NCBI GenBank assembly: GCA_041568735.1
Contig: JBFFZG010000147.1
Location: forward strand, 1-11,910
DNA length: 11,910 nt
Reading direction: 5' to 3'
From: WTJY01 sp041568735
Lineage (GTDB): Bacteria; Chloroflexota; Anaerolineae; Promineifilales; Promineifilaceae
The notes below the pieces were generated by a model. It ran no database searches, was not told the DNA's origin, and saw only the letters and a list, made by a program, of their open reading frames with translations. The translations under genes and the position numbers were made by a program. Position 1 is the first letter of the stretch. Each line of letters opens with the position of its first letter. Positions 6,335 to 11,910 of the stretch are shown here, piece after piece.

Positions 6335-7051
6335 ATGCAGGATCAACGATCGTTACAGCGCCTGGCGGCAGGCTCGGCGATCCTTGCCGGCGTGCTGGGT
6401 ATCGTTTCCATCACCCTGGTCTTGATCGGAGTCAGGGGCAACCTGGATCTGATGTCCAATCAAGCCGCTCTGATCACCCTGGGAAGTGAGGCGGCCGTCT
6501 TTTTCCGCTGGGGAGAGTTTCTTAGCCTGTTTGCCTTTTACCTGCTTTTCATTCCGGTGGCCTTTTATCTCTGGACCTGGCTCAAGGCTGACCGCCCGTC
6601 GCTGGTCGCTCTGCTGACGCTGTGCGGCCTGGCCGGGATTCTTATCGGCTTGATCGGCGCTTCCCTTCGCACCGGTGTCCTCCCCGCGATGATGAGCGCC
6701 TATCCTCAGACCGGCGAGGGAGAACGCCGGATGATCGAACTGATCTTCAAAGGGTTTACCGATTTGATCTTCCAGGGCATTGCACCTCTGGAGGGATTCT
6801 TCACCGGGGTCTGGTGGCTGGGCATCGGCCTCATTTTGCGGGACCGTCGGCGGGCGCTCGGTATTCTGACCGCCTTTTTAGGCGTCGCGCTTCTGGGCTC
6901 ATCCATCGGATCCTACCTGCAGCTGGCCATGCTGAAAAGCCTGGATCAGGCCTATTTTTTCTTGCCTTTCTGGGTGATCTGGCTCGGTCTGGTCATTGGC
7001 CGTCGGCAGGAAAAATGGATGATGGATCGGCGGCCGGCTGCAGCCGGCTGA
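6335..7051 (+). CDS. Six-helix integral membrane protein, DUF4386-like
   Basis: 238 residues, with a start fixed by the AGGAGG site. Hydrophobic stretches suggest about six membrane helices: ~9-33, 60-84, 88-112, 147-168, 174-196 and 205-226. A hydrophilic loop with Asp/Glu/Arg (QTGEGERRMIE) lies between helices three and four, and the C-terminus is basic (GRRQEKWMMDRR). Length, helix count and the spread of Gly/Leu resemble the DUF4386 family of uncharacterised bacterial membrane proteins; this is a resemblance judged by eye, with no catalytic motif seen. The codons at its end contain a 16-bp perfect palindrome (7033-7048). The secreted-protein gene starts 69 bases downstream on the same strand with its own ribosome site, and no terminator of standard form lies between, so the two are probably co-transcribed. 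Function is unknown. Confidence 0.8.
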   Translation: MQDQRSLQRLAAGSAILAGVLGIVSITLVLIGVRGNLDLMSNQAALITLGSEAAVFFRWGEFLSLFAFYLLFIPVAFYLWTWLKADRPSLVALLTLCGLAGILIGLIGASLRTGVLPAMMSAYPQTGEGERRMIELIFKGFTDLIFQGIAPLEGFFTGVWWLGIGLILRDRRRALGILTAFLGVALLGSSIGSYLQLAMLKSLDQAYFFLPFWVIWLGLVIGRRQEKWMMDRRPAAAG

Positions 7052-7059
7052 CCGCCAGC

Positions 7060-7085
7060 CCGGCCGTTCGGCCGGTTGTGATTTG
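7060..7085 (+). terminator. Weak hairpin between the two operon genes
   Basis: CCGGCC-gttc-GGCCGG (7060-7075) is followed by TTGTGATTTG, which is T-rich but not a T-run. It could cause partial termination and so lower expression of the downstream secreted protein, or protect the upstream mRNA end. It is too short of U residues for a confident terminator. Confidence 0.3.
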
Positions 7086-7120
7086 TCCGTTGGAGAGAGG
7101 TGTCATAAGGAGACAAGACT

Positions 7121-7549
7121 ATGAAAAAGATGCTTTTGATTGCGGCCATCCTGCTTCTGGCTGCCTTTCTGCCGTCCTTCACGGCCGAAAGTGCAAAAAC
7201 AACCGTCGTCTACACCTGGACCCTAGCCGATCTTGGCCAGGGCCTCTGGGGAGGAGGACCCCTTTACAGCGATGGGTCAACTGCAGGCAACCTTCCCATT
7301 TCGGTGAATAACGGACAGCTCATCCTTCACCTGCAGCCCACATCCTGGTCAGAACCTTTTCCAGGGTTCATCAATCTGTGCTTCGATGTGCGCATGATTA
7401 AGGGTACCCCTCCCATTCCCGATGATTCATTCTGCTTCGGTGACTTAGGCCTTCTTCTGCCTGTAACTGGACGAGGAATGCCGCTCATCATTCCGAATCT
7501 GGAGAACCCCGATATAAACCTTCTCATTCGGATCACTCCCGTGCAGTAA
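7121..7549 (+). CDS. Small secreted protein of unknown function
   Basis: 142 residues, preceded by AAGGAGA (7107-7113) seven bases before the ATG. The N-terminus is a classical signal peptide: MKKM, a hydrophobic core LLIAAILLLAAFLP, and a likely cleavage near TAESA (about residues 21-25). The lipobox cysteine is absent, so it should be released or held by other means. The mature ~117 residues are rich in beta-type sequence with Gly/Pro turns and contain only two cysteines, Cys87 and Cys105 (NLCFDV and SFCFGD), which could form one disulfide outside the cell. I recognise no family. It sits behind the DUF4386-like gene and before a strong terminator, so the two probably form an operon; a membrane protein paired with an exported partner is plausible but inferred. 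Confidence 0.75.
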   Translation: MKKMLLIAAILLLAAFLPSFTAESAKTTVVYTWTLADLGQGLWGGGPLYSDGSTAGNLPISVNNGQLILHLQPTSWSEPFPGFINLCFDVRMIKGTPPIPDDSFCFGDLGLLLPVTGRGMPLIIPNLENPDINLLIRITPVQ

Positions 7550-7568
7550 TCGTCGTCGGCCTCGACTG

Positions 7569-7603
7569 GAGGAGGATCGGTGTTGGCCGATCCTCCTCTT
7601 TAC
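7569..7603 (+). terminator. Rho-independent terminator closing the membrane/secreted protein operon
   Basis: GAGGAGGATCGG (7569-7580), loop TGTTGG, CCGATCCTCCTC (7587-7598): a perfect 12-bp stem followed by TTTACTCTT. It lies 20 bases after the stop of the secreted protein gene and before the promoter-like site of the kinase operon, so it insulates the two units. Confidence 0.85.
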
Positions 7604-7640
7604 TCTTCGGCTGAAACCCCCAAATGGGATCTTTTCCATG

Positions 7641-7646
7641 TATAAT
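7641..7646 (+). promoter_or_regulatory. -10 box for the two-component operon
   Basis: A perfect TATAAT in the context CATGTATAATAATTGG, the most AT-rich spot between the terminator and the kinase gene. No TTGACA-like -35 is seen 16-18 bases upstream (CCCCAA / CCCAAA), so it may depend on an activator. Transcription from about 7653 would give a leader of about 80 nt. Confidence 0.5.
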
Positions 7647-7710
7647 AATTGGGAGCTTGATTTGAGGAAGGATTTGAATCAGAGAGACCCCTGACCCGGT
7701 CGATCAAATG

Positions 7711-7730
7711 AGCCGCTCCTGCGGCTTTTC
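7711..7730 (+). promoter_or_regulatory. Terminator-like hairpin in the kinase leader, directly before the start codon
   Basis: AGCCGC (7711-7716), loop TCCT, GCGGCT (7721-7726), followed by TTTC. The stem ends 7 bases before GTG 7734 and 13 before ATG 7740, exactly where a ribosome site would be expected, and no Shine-Dalgarno is visible there. It could act as an attenuator or restrict ribosome access; the U-tract is short (four with the stem's last base), so it would be a leaky terminator. Confidence 0.4.
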
Positions 7731-7733
7731 GGT

Positions 7734-10700
7734 GTGATCATGACACCCCGAAGCGCACGCTGGATCGCCTGGACACTGGTCGCCATTTACTTCATCCTGG
7801 CGGCTGCCGGGCTCTTCCTCCAGTTCTTAACCGACACCACTCCCGCCGATACCACGGTTCCTTTTTCGTTTTTTATTTTCGCCGCCGTTATGGTGGGTAT
7901 CTGGCCCATTCTCGGCGCTTTCATTGTGACTCACCACCCGCATCATGCGGTGGGCTGGCTGCTTTTCGCCACCTTTCCTATCGTGGCCGTCGATTTCTTC
8001 ACGATCGGCTATACCGCCTATGTCTCCCGGTTTTACCCCGGCGAACTGGTGATTCCTGGCCTGGTTTATCTCTGGCTCAACTGGAGCGGCCAGCCCTTTG
8101 CCATCGTCACCCTGTCCCTCATGAACCTGCTTTTCCCAACCGGCCGCCTCCTGAGCCCGCGCTGGCGGGGTTTCGCCTGGAGCGGCCCTCTCCTTTTACC
8201 GGTTTATTTGCTTCTCAATGCGCTTGAACCGGGAGTTTTAGGGTTGTTCCCATCCCTGGACAACCCATTTGCCGCCGATCAAACGATCTGGAACGGCTTA
8301 ATTCCGATTTATTACAGTATCCTGGGGATCCTGATCCTCTACTACCTGGGTTCCACCTGTTCTCTCTACCTGCGGCTGCACCGCAGTCGCGGAGACGAGC
8401 GACAGCAAATTAAATGGCTGGTGCTACCGGCCACGCTCTTCCTGGCAGCCACCCTTTTCGCCCTGTTTGCCGACCTGGATCCCTCCGGCCTTTATTTGTC
8501 TATCACGATGGTCCTGACATTGACCAGTTTGCCGGCCATGATCGTGGCTGTTACTTTTGCTATTTTCAAATACCGCCTGTACGACATCGACCTGATCTTC
8601 AACCGAACGCTGGTATACGGTTCGCTTTCCGCCGCCGTCGCTCTGCTCTACATCGTCGTGGTCGGGCTGACCGGTTTGATCTTTCAGACCGATCGCAACC
8701 TGGCCGCCCTCCTCCTGGCCACTGCCCCGGTCATCCTCATGGTCAAACCCCTGCACGCCCGCATCCAGAGGCAGGCGGATCGACTCATCGCCCGACCCCC
8801 GCCGAGGCGCCAATCTCAGAAACGCCCTTTTCGGGCCTGGACACTGGACCTCCCTGCGCGTATTTCCGGCCGATTGGAGCCCGATGCCGCGGCCGTGTCC
8901 AGGCTCACCCTGCGGACGCGAACACTCAGGCGGCTGGCCTATCCGCTCGGGATTGCGGCCGGTCTCCTGTCCTTCCTTGCTTTGGGCCCCTGGTTTTTCC
9001 TCACCCTGATTTCATCAGGCAGTTCGGCTCTTCTCTCCTCAGACCTCTTCTTCCCACTTTTCACAGCCGTCCACGGCGGTGTGGGGATGATGATCGCCAG
9101 GCGGCGTCCCCGCCATCCCCTCGGCTGGCTGCTGCTGGCCGCCGGCTGGATTTACCCCCTCAACCTGGCGCTAACCGTTTACGCTGAAATGAGCGCCAGG
9201 CTGGCCCAGGCCACTTCCCATACCGTGGCACATCTCGAAAATGGCCTCTGGATTCCGGCCGTTCTCCTACCGACGCTTTCTGTTTCGCTCCTGTTTCCTG
9301 GTGATCGCCGGCCGCCGAGCCGCCCACGTCCTCTGCCGCAGCCGGCCTTTCTTGGACTTATTGGCGCCTTCGTCATCCTGATGGTCCTCGCCCTTTCAGG
9401 CACCCCCGGATCGCCATCTCTTCCAGGGCGGATCCATGAGATCATCGCCCTGTTCCACCAGCCAGTGCTGCTGGGCCTTGGCCTGGCAGTGGGGATCGGC
9501 ACCTTCATCCTGCGATTTCGCCGGGCTACGGGATTCGAGCGGCGGCAGTTGAAATGGCCCGCGTATGCCTTCAGCCTGGGCTTCCTGGTCGTCCTGGCCG
9601 GGCTCCTCATCTGGCTTCTGCGGCCGGATCATCCGCACTCCGACGAACTCGCCCGTTTCCTGGTCCATCTCTCGGCGGCCGGATTGACGACGGCGGCCGG
9701 CATCGCCCTCCTGGGATCCCACAACGTCGATATTGACCTGGTGATTAATCGGACAGTGGTTTTCGGTCTCATGGGAGCAACGATCATTATCATTTACGTC
9801 CTGGCCGTGGGCTGGTTGGGATCGCTGCTGCCGACCGAGGGAAATCTCATTCTCTCCCTGGCGGCGACCGGCCTCATTGCCGTGCTGTTCCAACCCATGC
9901 GCGCCCGGCTCCAGCGGGGGGTCAACCGGCTCCTCTTCGGCGAGCGGGATGATCCATTTGAAGCGCTGGCCCGGCTGGGACGCCGGCTCGAAAGCTTGTT
10001 TTACCCGGAATTAGTCTATCCGGTCATCGTGGAAACGATCGCCCAGACGCTGAAGCTTCCCTACGTCGCCCTGAGGGTTAAGCGCGGCGAAAAATTGGAA
10101 CCCGTTGGGGAAATCGGTCGAGCTGACCGGGAAACGGTGGCCTATCCCCTGCTTGATCGGGGCGAGGTAGTCGGGGAACTCCTGGCGGGCCGCCGCGGAC
10201 CGGATGAACCGTTCACCCCGGCCGACGAGCGGCTGCTGCGAAATTTTGCCCGACAGGCCGGGACGGCCGTTCACGCCGCCCAGCTCACGGCGGACCTCCA
10301 GCGCTCACGCCACCAGCTGGTAACCGCCCGGGAAGAAGAGCGACTGCGGCTGCGGCGGGATCTGCACGATGGCCTGGGACCGGTGCTGGCTTCGATCATC
10401 TGGCGGGCAGACTCCGCCCGCGGTCTGCTGCAGACCGATCCGGCTGAAGCATCCCGGCTCCTGGCTCGCAGTATCGAGCAGGCGCAGGGAGCCCTGGCCG
10501 ACATCCGCCGGCTCGTCTACGGGCTGCGCCCCCCGGCCCTCGATGAATTGGGACTGGTCGGAGCGCTGGAACAGTCAGTCCGCGAGGTCCATCCCACCAT
10601 CGTCCGGATCGAGGCGACCGGCGACCTGCCGCCGCTGCCCGCTGCCGTCGAAGTGGCCACCTACCGCATCGTCCAGGAAGCGATAAAAAATGCGGTGACC

Positions 10701-10943
10701 CATGGAAAGGCCCGTCACTGCCAGGTCTTGCTCGCGCCTCAAGGTGGCAGCCTGCAGGTGGCCATCTGGGATGATGGGCGGGGACTGCCAGAAATCATCC
10801 ATACCGGAGTCGGCCTCATTTCGATGCGCGAGCGGGCTGAGGAATTGGGTGGGGTTCTGGCCATTCATCCCCGACCGGCCGGGGGTGTGGCGGTTGAGGT
10901 GCGGCTGCCGCTGCCGCCGGCTGGAGATGGCGACCATGAATAA
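7734..10943 (+). CDS. Membrane sensor histidine kinase with two tandem copies of the membrane sensor module (NarL-family partner type)
   Basis: 1069 residues from GTG 7734; ATG 7740 is an equal choice and removes two. The N-terminal ~735 residues are two homologous multi-pass modules. Matching landmarks: HHAVGWLLFA (~71) and RHPLGWLLLA (~460); GDERQQIKW (220) and GFERRQLKW (600); DIDLIFNRTLVYG (284) and DIDLVINRTVVFG (666). Each then has two further helices and a basic R.Q/R.N tail. A GAF-like domain follows (~745-850), then a HisKA_3 dimerisation helix, EEERLRLRRDLHDGLGP, with phospho-acceptor His878. The HATPase domain has N box EAIKNAVTH (Asn986), G1 DDGRG (1013-1017) and G2 GVGLISMRERAEELGG (~1025-1040). 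It should autophosphorylate on His878 and pass the phosphate to the regulator overlapping its 3' end. Chloroflexota kinases of this kind, as I recall them, carry one such module; here an extra, complete module without a kinase core sits in front. The ligand is unknown. Confidence 0.9.
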   Translation: MIMTPRSARWIAWTLVAIYFILAAAGLFLQFLTDTTPADTTVPFSFFIFAAVMVGIWPILGAFIVTHHPHHAVGWLLFATFPIVAVDFFTIGYTAYVSRFYPGELVIPGLVYLWLNWSGQPFAIVTLSLMNLLFPTGRLLSPRWRGFAWSGPLLLPVYLLLNALEPGVLGLFPSLDNPFAADQTIWNGLIPIYYSILGILILYYLGSTCSLYLRLHRSRGDERQQIKWLVLPATLFLAATLFALFADLDPSGLYLSITMVLTLTSLPAMIVAVTFAIFKYRLYDIDLIFNRTLVYGSLSAAVALLYIVVVGLTGLIFQTDRNLAALLLATAPVILMVKPLHARIQRQADRLIARPPPRRQSQKRPFRAWTLDLPARISGRLEPDAAAVSRLTLRTRTLRRLAYPLGIAAGLLSFLALGPWFFLTLISSGSSALLSSDLFFPLFTAVHGGVGMMIARRRPRHPLGWLLLAAGWIYPLNLALTVYAEMSARLAQATSHTVAHLENGLWIPAVLLPTLSVSLLFPGDRRPPSRPRPLPQPAFLGLIGAFVILMVLALSGTPGSPSLPGRIHEIIALFHQPVLLGLGLAVGIGTFILRFRRATGFERRQLKWPAYAFSLGFLVVLAGLLIWLLRPDHPHSDELARFLVHLSAAGLTTAAGIALLGSHNVDIDLVINRTVVFGLMGATIIIIYVLAVGWLGSLLPTEGNLILSLAATGLIAVLFQPMRARLQRGVNRLLFGERDDPFEALARLGRRLESLFYPELVYPVIVETIAQTLKLPYVALRVKRGEKLEPVGEIGRADRETVAYPLLDRGEVVGELLAGRRGPDEPFTPADERLLRNFARQAGTAVHAAQLTADLQRSRHQLVTAREEERLRLRRDLHDGLGPVLASIIWRADSARGLLQTDPAEASRLLARSIEQAQGALADIRRLVYGLRPPALDELGLVGALEQSVREVHPTIVRIEATGDLPPLPAAVEVATYRIVQEAIKNAVTHGKARHCQVLLAPQGGSLQVAIWDDGRGLPEIIHTGVGLISMRERAEELGGVLAIHPRPAGGVAVEVRLPLPPAGDGDHE

Positions 10944-11586
10944 TCACGCAATCGAGCTCCTCATCGTCGATGATTCCGAAGCGGCCCGTGGTGGCTTGAA
11001 ATCGCTCCTGAAAGCGATCCCTGGACTCGAACTCGTCGGGGAGGCGGCCGGGGGTAAAGAGGCCGTTCGCCTGGCGGAAGCGCTCCAGCCCGATGTGATC
11101 CTGATGGATCTTCAGATGCCCGACATGAACGGGCTCGAAGCGACACGAGAAATAGTCCGCACCAGCCCCCATATCGCCGTGCTGGTCCTGACGATGTACG
11201 ATGATGACGATTCGGTGTTCGCTGCCATGCAGGCCGGCGCGAGGGGCTATTTGCTCAAAGGGGCCACCAAAACCGACATGGCGCGGGCCATTCGGGATGT
11301 GGCGGCCGGAGCCGCTATTTTCAGCCCGGCCATCGCCCGCCGCATGATGACCTATTTCCGCCAGATTCGCCAGCGGCCCACGGCCCACGCCTTCCCCGAG
11401 CTGACGCCGCGTGAGCAGGAAGTCCTGGGGCTGCTGGCGCAGCAGTATGCGAATCGGGAAATCGCGGAAGCGCTCTCGCTGAGTTTAAAAACCGTGCGCA
11501 ACTACATTTCCAATATTTTTACCAAGCTCCAGGTGGCCGATCGGGCGGGTGCGATCCTCAAAGCCAGGGATGCGGGCTTCAAATGA
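10936..11586 (+). CDS. NarL/FixJ-family response regulator, partner of the upstream kinase
   Basis: 216 residues. I chose ATG 10936 because GGAG (10923-10926) lies 9 bases before it; ATG 10927 would sit directly on that site. The start overlaps the kinase stop by 8 nt (ATGAATAA), which implies translational coupling. The receiver domain (~6-125) has the acidic pair Asp12-Asp13, phospho-acceptor Asp58 (ILMDLQMPDMNG), Thr86 and Lys108 (GYLLKG). The C-terminal LuxR-type helix-turn-helix (~155-216) reads LTPREQEVLGLL, NREIAEALSLSLKTVRNYIS, NIFTKLQV.DRAGAI. A run of four Asp after Thr86 (TMYDDDD) lengthens the acidic patch of the beta4-alpha4 loop. It should bind DNA as a dimer when Asp58 is phosphorylated; no target sites can be pointed to with confidence. 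Confidence 0.93.
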   Translation: MNNHAIELLIVDDSEAARGGLKSLLKAIPGLELVGEAAGGKEAVRLAEALQPDVILMDLQMPDMNGLEATREIVRTSPHIAVLVLTMYDDDDSVFAAMQAGARGYLLKGATKTDMARAIRDVAAGAAIFSPAIARRMMTYFRQIRQRPTAHAFPELTPREQEVLGLLAQQYANREIAEALSLSLKTVRNYISNIFTKLQVADRAGAILKARDAGFK

Positions 11587-11637
11587 GAAGGGCCCTTCGC
11601 TTATGGCGGGTAGGGGGAAGTCGAAGGACTCGAGTGA
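11587..11637. other. Short convergent intergenic gap
   Basis: The gap lies between the stops of the regulator and of the DUF547 gene. It begins with a 12-bp perfect palindrome, GAAGGGCCCTTC (11587-11598), and CCTTCG (11594-11599) can pair with CGAAGG (11622-11627) across a 22-base loop. A shared bidirectional terminator is expected here, but no T-run supports it on either strand. Confidence 0.3.
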
Positions 11638-11910
11638 TCAGATAGCATTCAGCTGCCAATCATAGGTGCTGAAATCCAGGCGCAGGCGATCTCCACGATT
11701 GACGGCAAATCGACGGCGATCGTCGTCGGGTAGATGCTCGATCAGAAATGCGATAAGGCCGGATCGGCCGCCGAAATCCCCTTCGTACCAGCGAAAAATC
11801 TGCGAAATGGCGAGCCCCTCTGCGTCTGGATGGATTGCCGTCGTGGCGTCGACAAAACTGCGCGCGGCCAGGTCGAGCTGATGATCGAGCTTCCGCGCAC
11901 CATAGGCCCG
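11638..11910 (-). CDS. C-terminal part of a DUF547-family protein (5' end outside window)
   Basis: On the minus strand the frame is open from the window edge to TGA at 11638-11640 and encodes 90 residues; no start is present, so it is partial. Landmarks match the C-terminal half of DUF547: a LDHQLDLAARSFVDA helix, ISQIFRWYEGDFGG, a LIAFLIEHLPDDDRR helix, and the closing STYDWQLN, which corresponds to the family's well-conserved Y-D-W-x-L-N motif. DUF547 is a papain-like-fold domain of unknown function found in bacteria and plants; many bacterial members are exported. The catalytic-type cysteine region of the family would lie upstream, outside the window, so activity cannot be judged. The gene converges on the response regulator and is probably unrelated to it. 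Confidence 0.85.
   Translation of the reverse strand, partial: RAYGARKLDHQLDLAARSFVDATTAIHPDAEGLAISQIFRWYEGDFGGRSGLIAFLIEHLPDDDRRRFAVNRGDRLRLDFSTYDWQLNAI

Noticed and set aside
7033..7048. 16-bp perfect palindrome at the 3' end of the membrane protein gene
   Set aside because: It is made of GCCGGC-rich codons for Arg-Pro-Ala-Ala-Ala-Gly, common in this GC-rich DNA, with no sign of function beyond coding.
7664..7694. Possible six-codon leader peptide (TTG AAT CAG AGA GAC CCC TGA) behind GAGGAAGG
   Set aside because: Only two bases separate the purine-rich site from the TTG, and the peptide has no run of a regulatory amino acid.
10702..10935. Longer version of the response regulator starting inside the kinase gene
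   Set aside because: The extra ~78 residues are out-of-frame kinase codons; the receiver domain starts normally after ATG 10936, which has a ribosome site.

Overview
The window looks like a piece of a GC-rich genome from the phylum Chloroflexota, possibly a class Anaerolineae-like member. This is an inference from gene style: a Thr/Pro-linker exported protein, a cyclase-ATPase-TPR giant, a histidine kinase with the 'DIDL..NRT' multi-pass membrane module, and fragments of transposase and of an oligopeptide-binding protein. No rRNA or other marker gene is present to confirm it.

Layout. 1-437 (+): the C-terminal end of an exported protein with a Thr/Pro repeat linker and a small two-cysteine domain. 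448-1500: a gene graveyard. On the minus strand there is a TPR fragment that is a diverged copy of part of the neighbouring cyclase gene, joined in frame to the N-terminal piece of a DDE transposase. On the plus strand there is the Walker A end of an AAA-type ATPase, joined in frame to the C-terminus of a peptide ABC-transporter binding protein. 1508-5545 (-): a 1345-residue protein with two class III cyclase domains, an ATPase domain and TPRs, the domain order of animal soluble adenylyl cyclase (ADCY10). 5570-6334: a gene-free stretch with a perfect 13-bp hairpin and an 11-bp inverted repeat enclosing about 250 bp. 6335-7549 (+): a likely two-gene operon, a six-helix membrane protein (DUF4386-like) and a small secreted protein, closed by a strong intrinsic terminator. 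7641-11586 (+): a promoter-like site, a leader with a terminator-like hairpin, then a two-component pair. The pair is a 1069-residue membrane histidine kinase carrying two tandem copies of its membrane sensor module and an overlapping NarL-type response regulator. 11638-11910 (-): the C-terminus of a DUF547 protein, running off the window.

How the parts work together. The kinase and regulator overlap by 8 nt and should form one phosphorelay; the target genes are not visible. The cyclase is a stand-alone signalling gene, predicted to make cAMP because it keeps adenylyl-type base-recognition residues. No cAMP receptor lies in the window. The main points for follow-up are the duplicated sensor module of the kinase, the sAC-like cyclase with an altered bicarbonate-site position, the four-part mosaic of gene remnants beside it, and the structured intergenic element.
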